Origin: Herbiconiux sp. SALV-R1
GTDB lineage: Bacteria > Actinomycetota > Actinomycetes > Actinomycetales > Microbacteriaceae
Direction of reading: 5' to 3'
Assembly: GCF_013113715.1 (NCBI RefSeq)
Contig: NZ_CP053344.1
Location: forward strand, 682,001 to 746,000
Length of the DNA: 64,000 nucleotides
The notes under the pieces were generated by a model, which had not been told where the DNA came from, ran no database searches, and saw only the letters and a program-made list of their open reading frames with translations. The position numbers and the translations under genes are program-made. Each line of letters starts with the position of its first letter. The first letter of the stretch is position 1. Positions 1-7,830 of the stretch are shown piece after piece.

Positions 1-48
1 TTCCATGATGAGATTCTATCAGAATGCGCTGATGAAAGCTCGTTTTAT

Positions 49-151
49 TCATGGTTGGCAAGCGCGCAGCGCGCGGCAGTTTCGAGGTTGACATGAGCCG
101 CTCGCCACCCACGCAGGCGACTGCCGCGCGCTACGCGCTTGCCATCCATGA
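49..151. repeat. Large imperfect inverted repeat (hairpin)
   Basis: Arms 49-79 and 121-151 are reverse complements over 31 bp with two mismatches, separated by a 41-bp loop. The arm core is very GC-rich (GCGCGCGGCAG). It lies about 95 bp downstream of the stop of the flippase gene that ends at 247 on the minus strand, so it could act as a terminator or a REP-like element. There is no T-run, so a simple intrinsic terminator is not clear. Nothing else in 1-246 looks coding: the short ORFs there lack ribosome sites and family features. Confidence 0.7.
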
Positions 152-246
152 CCATGGCAATTGCAAGGAGCAGCAATCGCGTCAGCAGCACGGCGCTGCA
201 AGAGTGACCCTTCTGACCCCGACATCCACATCCACACAAGCTCGGA

Positions 247-1875
247 TCAGCGAGCCCCGCGCCTCGAATGGCAGAGACGCCAAGCTTCACTCGCTGTCGA
301 GTCGCGGACAAGAATGCCAATTGCGAAGAAGACGATGAGGGCGCAGGCTGTAGCACCGACCAGGTGCATCACAGCTTCGACGGGGCCGGTCATACCGCTC
401 CTGGGCAGATGATCCCATGCCACTCGAGCACAGACTCCGGCTCCGATCGCGACAGCGGTGGCTCTGAGCGCGCCCGCGATAGCCGGACGCCCGGAGGCTG
501 TGACAGAGTCGCGGAAGGCCGGGCTTCGGTGAAGCAGGACGAGGGCCACGATTAGTCCTGCCCATGTCGCCAGACTGGTGACTGCGGCAATGCCCACGAC
601 GACGTGGTCGGCTGATATCCACGCGCCAACAAGAAGGGTGCCCACGACCGTGAGAAGTGCGACCACACTTTGGACTACGACCGGTGCGCGAACCGCACCT
701 ACCGCATAAAACAGTCTTTGGATGAGAACTGTGAGGCTGAAGGGCGCCAAGCCCCATCCAAGTGCCTGAAGTACCTCACCGATGGGCTGAGCGCCCCAGA
801 CGGTCGCGCCGATGGCGGGCCCGATGGCGATGAACAGAGCGGTGAAGAATGCTGAAACGAAGACTACGCGCCGTGCCGTGCGACAGGCGTCGGCCCATCC
901 GCGGTATACATCTCCGGTTGCGAGAGAGAGACTGATGCGGGAGTAGGACGCAGTGATGAGCGACAAAGCCATGACGCCATGGGGTACAAGGAAGAGAAGG
1001 TAGGCCGCGGACAGGGAGTTCAGACTCGCTCCGTCAACTCCTTCGATGGTCAGCGCAGCTCCCGCGGCAGACGCGACGTTCGATACGACGACATAGGAGC
1101 CCTGCCAGCAGGCCACTCCAAGGAATCCCCACACCACGCCGATGCCGACGTGGGCAAGCCGTCGCAGCCGCAGACGGAGTCTGAGACGGTATCCGAGCGC
1201 GGCGACGGGGGCGCCGATGAGTGCGAATTGTGCGACGGCGCCAAGTGTTGCGCCACCACACAGGATGCCAACCATGGTGGGTGTCCATTCTTCGACTCCG
1301 ACGAGGCCACTGGGTACCAGGGTGAGAAAGGCGAAGAGCGTGCAGATTACTACTGCATTCGAGAGCGCAGGTGCCCAAGCGACGTAGCCGAAGCGCCCGT
1401 GCGCCAGCAGTATCTGAGAGAGCGTGCCGTACTGCACCAGAAAGAACACCTGCGGTATGCACCAGAGAGCCATTGCGGCCCCCAGTCTCAGCCAGGAATC
1501 GGGCCACGCGCTTGCGTAGGCATTCACTAGTACTGGCGCGAGAACCAGCATGAATGCCGTCAGTGCCAGCGCAAGGTATGTCGTTAGGCTGACGATCTGG
1601 CTGACGTGCTCACGACTGTCACCGCTCGCGACTCCTTCTCGCCGTAGAGCCCCTGCAATTTCCGGAACGAGGATCGACGAAAGCGCACCGCCGGCGATGA
1701 GGGCGTAGAGGGCCGTCGGAAGGGTGTTCGCAACGTCAAAAATTTGGCCGCCCGGCGCCGCGGTCGTTCCCCCGATGCACATCACCAACAGCAGCGCTTT
1801 CGCGAAGCCGAGAATCCTAGAGACGAGAGCGCCCGCCCCGAGCAGCAGCTCGGGACGGGCGGACCTGCGCGTCAC
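247..1875 (-). CDS. MurJ/MviN-family lipid II flippase-like membrane protein
   Basis: This 542-residue multi-pass membrane protein matches the MurJ/MviN (MOP superfamily) pattern. It starts with a short arginine-rich tail followed by the hallmark GALVSRILGFAKALLL segment, then an IFDVANTLPTALYALIAGGALSS segment typical of helix 2, and about 13-14 further hydrophobic stretches. The family flips undecaprenyl-linked peptidoglycan or polysaccharide precursors across the membrane. The GTG start at 1875 is chosen because it gives a normal MurJ length and a 13-bp gap after the upstream gene; the open frame continues further upstream, but that part is antisense-like, low-complexity and overlaps the secreted-protein gene. 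Its position next to defence-type genes suggests an accessory copy rather than the housekeeping murJ. The substrate is unknown. Confidence 0.8.
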   Translation of the reverse strand: MTRRSARPELLLGAGALVSRILGFAKALLLVMCIGGTTAAPGGQIFDVANTLPTALYALIAGGALSSILVPEIAGALRREGVASGDSREHVSQIVSLTTYLALALTAFMLVLAPVLVNAYASAWPDSWLRLGAAMALWCIPQVFFLVQYGTLSQILLAHGRFGYVAWAPALSNAVVICTLFAFLTLVPSGLVGVEEWTPTMVGILCGGATLGAVAQFALIGAPVAALGYRLRLRLRLRRLAHVGIGVVWGFLGVACWQGSYVVVSNVASAAGAALTIEGVDGASLNSLSAAYLLFLVPHGVMALSLITASYSRISLSLATGDVYRGWADACRTARRVVFVSAFFTALFIAIGPAIGATVWGAQPIGEVLQALGWGLAPFSLTVLIQRLFYAVGAVRAPVVVQSVVALLTVVGTLLVGAWISADHVVVGIAAVTSLATWAGLIVALVLLHRSPAFRDSVTASGRPAIAGALRATAVAIGAGVCARVAWDHLPRSGMTGPVEAVMHLVGATACALIVFFAIGILVRDSTASEAWRLCHSRRGAR

Positions 1876-1888
1876 CCCGGCCGGTCGC

Positions 1889-2269
1889 TCAGCAGTAGCC
1901 CCATGTGTAGGCCGCGTACGACGGAGAGGATGCTGTGAACGTTCCGCCCGGGGCGACCGACGTGCATTTGCTCCAATCGTTTGCAAACGGGATTGGCACG
2001 TTGAAGCGCACCCGCAGGCGCTGAGTCGTCGAGAAGCAGTTCTGCACCGCGCCGTAGTAGAACACGTTGCCGGCGGGCTGTACCTGCGAGTAGCTCCTGA
2101 ACTTGATTGTGCCCGGCCCTCCACAGGGGCCCGAGGGGCCCGACGTCGATCCGTCAGGTGGAAGCACCGGGGATGCGTTGGCCGGGGCGGCTCCCAATGC
2201 CCCGCCAATCAAGGCGATAGCTGCGAGAACGAGTGATCCGCGCAGAGCGAGAGAGTGACGATGTGCCAT
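1889..2269 (-). CDS. Small secreted protein, unknown function
   Basis: A 126-residue protein with a clear Sec signal peptide: basic MAHRHSLALRG, a hydrophobic core, and a likely signal-peptidase I site after APANA. The mature part is about 95 residues with four cysteines (SGPCGGPG, QNCFST, SKCTS, WGYC at the very end), suggesting two disulfides and a compact extracellular fold. A purine-rich GGAAGGAA site sits just before the ATG. It is followed 13 bp later by the MurJ-like gene, so the two may be co-transcribed. I do not recognise the family. The terminal Cys and short length suggest an exported effector or cell-surface protein, but that is inference. Confidence 0.7.
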   Translation of the reverse strand: MAHRHSLALRGSLVLAAIALIGGALGAAPANASPVLPPDGSTSGPSGPCGGPGTIKFRSYSQVQPAGNVFYYGAVQNCFSTTQRLRVRFNVPIPFANDWSKCTSVAPGGTFTASSPSYAAYTWGYC

Positions 2270-2407
2270 GTGATTCCTTCCGGCTTCCCCCGGTGAGAGT
2301 ATTGCGGCGACTTTAGCGTTAATGAAGATAACTCACAATCGAAAGCGAACGGCAATCGTAATGAGCCTTCGTCTCGTTGGGCCGACTGCGTCAGTCTGAA
2401 CGCTCGA

Positions 2408-3727
2408 CTACCGAGAGATGTCCGCGGGCCAAGCTCCCCGCGACTGCCGGTATTCCGTCGCCGCCGCGGCCTCGGTGAATTCCAGAAGGTTGCCGACCTT
2501 CTCCAGGAGCACTTCCCGCACTTCGCCTGGCGTGGCAAAGAAGAACTCCTTCCGGGAGTTCGCCTGATTCAGGGCTCGAGATGCGAAGTGCTTGTGCAAT
2601 TCGTTCTCGAGAGTCACAGCATCCTCTGAGAAGTACAGAGTGTGTACATCGAATCGGAACGGCACGGATGCTCCGCTGAGCTCCGCAATCCGCTCGAGCG
2701 GACGAAGGCGTCGGGTCAGACCGATCTTCACCACTTCGTGCCCGAATGCGCCTTCGTTCGAGATCACGTAGACGTAACCGGCCCGAACGTTTGCCGCCCT
2801 GAAGTCGTTCTCCACGATGGCTTCGTCGATGATGGCGAGTCGCCGCAGAAGATCTTCATCCTCCTCGCCCTTGGCCGCCAGGGCGTCGATCGCGTAGGCG
2901 ATGTGCGCTCTCTCCTTATCGAGCTTGGCGCGCTCTTCCTCGAGCTCCCGCCGAACCTTCTCCTCTTCCTTCAATCGCGCCCGCTCTTCGCGGGCATCCT
3001 CTCGCTCCTGCTGTTTCTTCATCAGCCAGTCCGCGGTGAGTTCGATCTCTTCGATTCGCAGCTCATGAAACGCATCGTCGATCCGCATCTCCATGAGTGC
3101 GCCAAGTCTCGCGATGGCCGTCCTTGACGCCTCGAGCCGGCGCTTCGCGGTCAGCACATTGCCGGCTCGAAGCGTACGGAGCGCGTTGTCCGTTTCAGCG
3201 TTGTACGCCCGCAGCATCAGCTTGCCGAGGTCGGAGGTCATCTTCCGGCCCTGTGCGAGCGAGTTGTTGAAGGTGAACAACTCGCTCTTCGCGATCGCTC
3301 GATCGCTCTTGATGACGTTCGCGATACGCGCCTCTAAGTCGGCAAGCCGCTCCTGGTAGGCCGCCGCAGATTCTAAGGGATGGTGATAGCGATAGATGCC
3401 GACGTCCTGCAGCACTCGCGCATCATCCAGTTCGATGCTCGCGTCGGGGGAGTCCGAGATCGCGCCCCGTTGGCGCAGCGCCGCATTCTCTGCTTCTAGG
3501 TAAGCGATGCGCGCCGCGTAGAAGGTGCTGTCGGCATCAGCGGGAACCTTCTCGTGCTCGGTCGTGGCTAACGACGTGGGGGCGGCGTTCGGCGCAGAAT
3601 CGTCGATCCACAGCTGCCAGCCCTCAGGAGCAGGGGGCCAGGACGGATCGGGCGTCCAGCCTGCGGGCGGTTGCCACCCAGCAGGGGGCTTCGGCCAGCC
3701 GGGTGGCGGATTGAACGCGACCGACAT
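2408..3727 (-). CDS. DUF4041-type coiled-coil protein with C-terminal GIY-YIG (MUG113/T5orf172) nuclease domain
   Basis: A 439-residue protein. Residues 1-40 are a Pro/Gly/Trp-rich segment built on repeated PPxGW units. Residues about 65-90 and 225-290 are charged coiled coil. The middle resembles DUF4041 (around FTFNNSLAQGRKMTSDLGKLMLRAYNAE, spanning roughly 150-250). Residues 317-415 carry the MUG113/T5orf172 branch of GIY-YIG nucleases: GYVYVISN, VVKIGLTRR, a VPFRFDVHTLYF strand, ELHKHF and NSRKEFF. The family occurs in phages and bacterial genomes near defence genes; its cleavage target is not established. It begins 5 bp after the stop of the gene ending at 3733, so the two are almost certainly one operon. 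Confidence 0.8.
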   Translation of the reverse strand: MSVAFNPPPGWPKPPAGWQPPAGWTPDPSWPPAPEGWQLWIDDSAPNAAPTSLATTEHEKVPADADSTFYAARIAYLEAENAALRQRGAISDSPDASIELDDARVLQDVGIYRYHHPLESAAAYQERLADLEARIANVIKSDRAIAKSELFTFNNSLAQGRKMTSDLGKLMLRAYNAETDNALRTLRAGNVLTAKRRLEASRTAIARLGALMEMRIDDAFHELRIEEIELTADWLMKKQQEREDAREERARLKEEEKVRRELEEERAKLDKERAHIAYAIDALAAKGEEDEDLLRRLAIIDEAIVENDFRAANVRAGYVYVISNEGAFGHEVVKIGLTRRLRPLERIAELSGASVPFRFDVHTLYFSEDAVTLENELHKHFASRALNQANSRKEFFFATPGEVREVLLEKVGNLLEFTEAAAATEYRQSRGAWPADISR

Positions 3728-3732
3728 CTCCG

Positions 3733-4980
3733 TCAGACTTTCCGAACCCCGGTCGCGCTGATCGGAGTCAACGCGAACGGATTCTTCGATACGACCGCAC
3801 GGAGGTGTTCGAGGGTCGCCGAAGGTGTCACGGCAGATAGATCGAGCTCCATGAACGGTGCGCGCGCAACTGAGGCGACCACGAAGGGCACGTAAATCTC
3901 GCGTCCCGTGGCCGGACTGATCGTCTCTGTTCCCAGTTCCAGCGAGATCGCTTGGATCAGTCCGCGGCGATCGGCTTCGAACACCTCGTGCAGACTGCGG
4001 AGCGAGACGTTATTGACTACGCCTAGGTAGCGGTCTTTCTGGTCTCTCTGAGATAGATCGGAAGAGGTGATCTCATCGCTCGCCTTCACGTATCGATACG
4101 CTCTGATCGTGGGGATTGATGCTGGGCCGGGAATGACGACGCGAAGCTTCAGCTCGGCGTTTGAGGGATCGAAGATCGCTTCGTGGGAGACAGGGAAGTG
4201 TTCCGGGTACACGGAGTTGGCAAGCACGATGCTGACGTACTCCTGCACGGCCTCGACCACCCCGTAACCCAGGGCCGCGATCAGTTCGTCGAGTTCCGCG
4301 TTCTGCCTCGATGCCTCAGCCTCCCGCGCGTCGCATTCGACGCGGTACGCCCCTAGCGCTTGGTCCAGCGCGTGCTGGCGCTTTCGTTCGGCTTCTTCGT
4401 AATCTGCCTGTTGGCGGGCACGTCGGCCGGGAATCTCTTGGGTGTAAGCCTGCCATGCGTAGTAATCGGCTGCGTACTGCGCTTCTGCCGCCGCCTGCGC
4501 GTCGGCCATTTTCTTCTTCCGCCCGAACAGCCCGGCGGGTTCTTGCGGCTCGCGCTTCACCGGCAGTGGGGGATCCGGAATCGGAGTCGGCGGTGGAACT
4601 GGCACTCGAAGGTCATCCCTCGGGAACGGAGGGTGCTGAACGACCACTCGCAGGCTTTCAAGGTCGACGAAGTCATCGATAGCGAGCGTCGCCATCAGCA
4701 GGCCGTCGATCTCGGCGTATGTCTCTGTGAGCCGCGTATTCAGGCTGTCCACTTCGGCCTGCATCGCTTGGACGTGCGCTGCTGCTGCTTCCTTCTCCAA
4801 CCGCTTGCGATCGGCTTCCGATGCACGAAGGAAGGCGGCCTGGGCGCGCTGGGCTGAGCGCTGCGCGGCCTGGGCTTGTCGCACCGACGCTTCGTACTGC
4901 CGTTGTGCTGCTCGGTCGCGCTGCTCCGCAAGCCTCACTTGATGCTGATACTCGGCCAGAATTCCTCGTCGTCGAGCCAT
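3733..4980 (-). CDS. Coiled-coil protein resembling the N-terminal part of Mrr-type restriction system proteins, nuclease domain absent
   Basis: This 415-residue protein opens with MARRRGILAEYQHQVRLAEQ and a long Ala/Arg/Gln/Glu coiled coil (about 1-90), then LAIDDFVDLESLRVVVQHPPF, a Pro-rich linker, an LFGRKKK motif near 150, a second coiled coil, and a globular end containing AVQEYVSIVLANSVYPEHFP and LHEVFEADRRGLIQ. From memory, this order matches the front part of actinobacterial restriction system proteins that end in an Mrr catalytic domain. Here the protein stops before any such domain (no QAKRY-type motif). The next gene, 5 bp downstream, supplies a GIY-YIG domain. It is probably the recognition or scaffold partner; no enzymatic residues are visible. 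Start supported by a G-rich site before the ATG. Confidence 0.65.
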   Translation of the reverse strand: MARRRGILAEYQHQVRLAEQRDRAAQRQYEASVRQAQAAQRSAQRAQAAFLRASEADRKRLEKEAAAAHVQAMQAEVDSLNTRLTETYAEIDGLLMATLAIDDFVDLESLRVVVQHPPFPRDDLRVPVPPPTPIPDPPLPVKREPQEPAGLFGRKKKMADAQAAAEAQYAADYYAWQAYTQEIPGRRARQQADYEEAERKRQHALDQALGAYRVECDAREAEASRQNAELDELIAALGYGVVEAVQEYVSIVLANSVYPEHFPVSHEAIFDPSNAELKLRVVIPGPASIPTIRAYRYVKASDEITSSDLSQRDQKDRYLGVVNNVSLRSLHEVFEADRRGLIQAISLELGTETISPATGREIYVPFVVASVARAPFMELDLSAVTPSATLEHLRAVVSKNPFALTPISATGVRKV

Positions 4981-5010
4981 GGTGGTCCCCCCTCAGGTAT
5001 CACTGCTCGT

Positions 5011-5062
5011 ATTCTATGGGCGTCGATCTGCGCTCACTTCGCTGTCGGTCCACTGCTACATT
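5011..5062. promoter_or_regulatory. Divergent promoter pair
   Basis: The 88-bp gap between two divergent start codons holds a minus-strand TAGAAT (-10 type) at 5011-5016 for the gene starting at 4980, and a plus-strand TACATT at 5057-5062 that ends 6 bp before the ATG at 5069. The latter spacing suggests a leaderless mRNA for the MazG-like gene. The -35 boxes are weak. Confidence 0.4.
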
Positions 5063-5068
5063 GCAGAG

Positions 5069-5389
5069 ATGCTCACCACCTCCATCCACGAAGAACTCTC
5101 CGCCTTCGTAGCCGAGCGCGACTGGGCCCAGTTCCACACCCCCGAGAACCTCGCGAAGAGCATCTCCATCGAAGCCGCCGAGCTCCTCGAACTCTTCCAG
5201 TGGGCACCGGATGCGGACGAGCAGCAGATCCAAGACGAACTTGCCGACGTCCTCACCTACGCCTACCTCCTCGCCGCGAAGCTGGGGAAGACGCCCGACG
5301 ACATCGTCCGAGCCAAGCTCGCGAAGACCCGCGAGAAGTACCCCATCGAGAAGTCCCGCGGCACCTCCACCAAGTATGACCAGCTCTGA
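5069..5389 (+). CDS. MazG-like nucleotide pyrophosphohydrolase
   Basis: A 106-residue all-alpha protein of the MazG-like/dCTPase group. The metal-binding pattern is present: EAAELLELF (ExxE) and, 20 or so residues later, ELADVLTYAYLL (ExxD). The conserved EKYP segment near the end is also typical. Such enzymes hydrolyse nucleoside triphosphates to monophosphate and pyrophosphate. The ATG at 5069 is preferred to the upstream ATG at 4979 because it matches the family N-terminus and a -10-like box ends 6 bp upstream (leaderless start). Its last 14 bp overlap the GIY-YIG/DUF2075 helicase gene, implying translational coupling and joint function. A role in nucleotide depletion during phage infection is a hypothesis. 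Confidence 0.85.
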   Translation: MLTTSIHEELSAFVAERDWAQFHTPENLAKSISIEAAELLELFQWAPDADEQQIQDELADVLTYAYLLAAKLGKTPDDIVRAKLAKTREKYPIEKSRGTSTKYDQL

Positions 5390-7178
5390 GATCGTCCGCC
5401 TCCCCTTCGACAAAGCGGAGGTCTCCGTCTGGGCTCGAAGCGGCGACAAACGCATCACCAACTGGCCGGTCGTCTACATCCTCGATGACGGCGACGACAC
5501 CCGGGGTGCCACCCGCAAGAAGCAGCAGGACCACCGCCGCAAGATCTACGTAGGCGAATCCCTCAACGTAGCCGCCCGCATGCGCCAGCACTTCGCGAGC
5601 ATCGAGCGCAGCACGCTCACCAACCTCCGCGTCATCCTCGACGAGACCTTCAACAAGTCCGTCTGCCTCGACCTCGAGTCATTCCTCATCGAGATGCTCA
5701 GCGGCGACGGCGCCTTCGAGGTACTCAACCGCAACGACGGCATCGTCAACGCCGACTACTACAACCGCGCTGCGTACCAGGCCCAATTCGATGCCGTCTT
5801 CGACCGCCTGAAGCTCGACGGCGTCTTCACCCGCACCATCCCCGAGATCATCAACAGCGATCTCTTCAAACTGAGCCCCTTCAAGTCGCTCACCGACGAC
5901 CAGGCCTTCGCCGTCGAGGGCGTCGTGAAGAGCCTCTTCGACGACCTGCGCAGCAACGACCGCAGCACCACGGTCATCCAGGGCGACCCCGGCACTGGCA
6001 AGACCGTCGTCGCGATCTACCTGCTCAAGCTCCTCGCCGACATCCGCGCATCCACACCCCTCGACGCCCTCGACGACGACAGCGACTCCCTCTTCTCCGA
6101 GTTCTTCACCGACGAGCACCGGATGCTCCTGCGCGACCTCCGCATCGGCTTCGTCATCCCGCAGCAGTCGCTCCGCAAATCGGTACAGAAGGTCTTCCGC
6201 AAGACCCCCGGCCTCGATCCGTCGATGGTGCTGACGGCGTTCGACGTGGGCGAGTCGGCGACCGCCTTCGACCTCCTCATCGTCGATGAGACACATCGCC
6301 TGAATCAGCGCGCGAACCAGCCGGCGGCGGCGCTGAACATCAAGTTCCGCGACATCACGACGAAGCTGTTCGGCCACGACGACACCTCAAAGACCCAGCT
6401 CGACTGGATCACCGCCAAGAGCACCCACCGGATCTTCCTGGTCGACCCCGCACAGAGCGTGAAGCCGGCTGACATCCCGATCGAGACCCTCGAGCGCCTT
6501 GTCGCCGACGCCAAGACGGCCGACCATCACCACCCCCTCCTGTCGCAGATGAGGGTGCGTGCCGGTTCCGACTACGTCGGTCACGTGAGACGGATGCTCG
6601 GTGCCGCGCCGGGGTCGGGGTCGCAGTCGCCTGCGTCCCTCCCCGATTTCGGCGAGTACGACTTTCGGATGTTCGACGATGTCTCCGAGATGCAAACGAA
6701 GATCGTGCGCCGCGACCGAGAGGTCGGCCTCTCGCGCATGGTCGCCGGCTACGCCTGGGAGTGGAAGTCGAAAGCCGACAAGTTTGCTTTCGACATCGAG
6801 ATCGGCGAGTTCCGGATGCGCTGGAACAGCACCCAGACCGACTGGATCGCGTCGCCCGGTTCGCTCGACGAGGTGGGTTCAATCCACACCGTGCAGGGCT
6901 ACGACCTCAACTACGCCGGCGTGATCATCGGCCCCGACCTCCGCTTCGACACGACCACCGGCCGCATCATCGTCGACCGCGCCTCCTACTTTGACAAGAA
7001 GGGCAAGGAGGCAAACAAGGCGCTCGGCCGCGTCTACTCCGACGACGACCTGCTCTGGTACATCCAGAACGTCTACGCAGTGCTACTCACGCGAGGCATC
7101 CGCGGCACCTACGTCTACGTCCACGACCCGGCGCTCCGAGAGCACCTAAAGCGGTTCGTTTCCCAGACTCAGGATTAG
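5376..7178 (+). CDS. GIY-YIG plus DUF2075 (Schlafen-type) helicase/ATPase
   Basis: A 600-residue protein. Residues about 30-115 form a GIY-YIG-like domain (VVYIL at 32-36, KIYVGES at 56-62, then a conserved Arg and Glu). The remainder is a DUF2075 ATPase: Walker A GDPGTGKT at 203-210, Walker B LLIVDETHR near 300, a sensor-like FLVDPAQS, and a late SIHTVQGYDLNYAGVIIGPD motif typical of superfamily 1 helicase motif V. The ATG at 5376 overlaps the MazG-like gene by 14 bp; the frame is open further upstream, but that part is the shadow of mazG. The stop directly abuts that of the convergent ribbon-helix-helix gene. The fusion of a nuclease fold to an SF1-like ATPase suggests nucleic-acid processing, probably anti-phage; the biochemical activity is unproven. 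Confidence 0.85.
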   Translation: MTSSEIVRLPFDKAEVSVWARSGDKRITNWPVVYILDDGDDTRGATRKKQQDHRRKIYVGESLNVAARMRQHFASIERSTLTNLRVILDETFNKSVCLDLESFLIEMLSGDGAFEVLNRNDGIVNADYYNRAAYQAQFDAVFDRLKLDGVFTRTIPEIINSDLFKLSPFKSLTDDQAFAVEGVVKSLFDDLRSNDRSTTVIQGDPGTGKTVVAIYLLKLLADIRASTPLDALDDDSDSLFSEFFTDEHRMLLRDLRIGFVIPQQSLRKSVQKVFRKTPGLDPSMVLTAFDVGESATAFDLLIVDETHRLNQRANQPAAALNIKFRDITTKLFGHDDTSKTQLDWITAKSTHRIFLVDPAQSVKPADIPIETLERLVADAKTADHHHPLLSQMRVRAGSDYVGHVRRMLGAAPGSGSQSPASLPDFGEYDFRMFDDVSEMQTKIVRRDREVGLSRMVAGYAWEWKSKADKFAFDIEIGEFRMRWNSTQTDWIASPGSLDEVGSIHTVQGYDLNYAGVIIGPDLRFDTTTGRIIVDRASYFDKKGKEANKALGRVYSDDDLLWYIQNVYAVLLTRGIRGTYVYVHDPALREHLKRFVSQTQD

Positions 7179-7328
7179 TCAGTCAGCAGAATCGACGTAG
7201 TTCTGCAGCAGTTCCTTGACAACGTCGGTCAATGTGCGACCCTGCCGCGCCGCCTTTGCCTGAGCCGCCGAGTAAAGCTCTGGCGGAATTCGGAAAGACT
7301 TGTGTGGCGTCTTGGGCTGATTGGGCAT
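7179..7328 (-). CDS. Ribbon-helix-helix (CopG/Arc-type) small DNA-binding protein
   Basis: A 49-residue protein with the pattern of a ribbon-helix-helix regulator: a basic/Pro N-terminus, strand KSFRIPPELYSAA, then helices around KAARQGRTLTDVVKELLQNYV. ATG at 7328 is preferred over the upstream ATG at 7379, which would run through an operator-like repeat. Its stop codon abuts the stop of the DUF2075 gene. It is divergent from the Cys-containing gene at 7392, and the shared upstream region has an inverted repeat over the -10 box, so autorepression and control of the neighbour are likely. No toxin partner is directly adjacent on the same strand. Confidence 0.75.
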   Translation of the reverse strand: MPNQPKTPHKSFRIPPELYSAAQAKAARQGRTLTDVVKELLQNYVDSAD

Positions 7329-7355
7329 TGACCCATGGTGCCAGACGTCAAACAC

Positions 7356-7400
7356 TTGCAGGGTGTACATCCACCTCATATAATGGGTGGTATGACACCC
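7356..7400 (+). promoter_or_regulatory. Consensus-like leaderless promoter inside an inverted repeat
   Basis: TTGCAG at 7356-7361 and TATAAT at 7379-7384 are separated by 17 bp, a near-perfect housekeeping promoter. The predicted transcript start falls on or next to the ATG at 7392, so the mRNA would be leaderless. An imperfect inverted repeat (7361-7375 with 7386-7400, 11 of 15 positions pairing, outer GGGTGT/ACACCC) flanks the -10 and would let a dimeric regulator such as the adjacent ribbon-helix-helix protein block transcription in both directions. Confidence 0.6.
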
Positions 7401-7784
7401 TCAATCATGTTCAGCTCTGTGACAGTTCCGACGTATCTCGCCGACGCGTTCAGATACAGGGCGCGCAGTGATGGTCTGTGTGCAGAAGAGGCCCTCATTT
7501 ATTTGCTCTACGACTGGGTGAATGATCCCGAACCTAAGTCCGATTGGAAGGATCTGGCGAAGTCTGTCTACGAGTCTGAGCAAGAGCTCGCCGGCCGGGG
7601 CAACGCTGACTGCGACGTTCTATTCCTTAGCCGCGGGTACACAGCTGGCCAACTTCGCCGATGCCGAAACTGTGGGATTCGCGTGCCAAAGGTGCTTCGG
7701 ATCATGCCCTGGAAGGCGTGCTCGGAGGACTGCGCCGATGCACTTTGGGTAAGAGCCAACGGTTTTGAGGTCAAAGACGTTTGA
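7392..7784 (+). CDS. Conserved-type hypothetical protein with Cys cluster (zinc-binding-like tail)
   Basis: A 130-residue protein. The first half contains a strand-helix segment (SSVTVPTYLADAFRYRARSDG, spanning about 8-28) that itself resembles a degenerate ribbon-helix-helix, followed by an acidic helical region. The second half has CRNCGIRVPK and KACSEDCADAL, a CxxC...CxxxC arrangement compatible with a small treble-clef or zinc ribbon. ATG 7392 is chosen because the promoter places the transcript start there; an upstream in-frame start at 7335 would precede the promoter. I do not recognise the family. Its divergent ribbon-helix-helix neighbour probably regulates it. Confidence 0.6.
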   Translation: MTPSIMFSSVTVPTYLADAFRYRARSDGLCAEEALIYLLYDWVNDPEPKSDWKDLAKSVYESEQELAGRGNADCDVLFLSRGYTAGQLRRCRNCGIRVPKVLRIMPWKACSEDCADALWVRANGFEVKDV

Positions 7785-7830
7785 AGTGGGATTGTGGTGT
7801 CCCGTCTCCAGTTGCGCAACGCTATAAGGC

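Noticed and set aside
1876-2208. N-terminal extension of the MurJ-like reading frame (to 653 residues)
   Set aside because: The extra 111 residues are low-complexity Arg/Ser/Pro, overlap the well-supported secreted-protein gene, and precede the conserved MurJ N-terminus.
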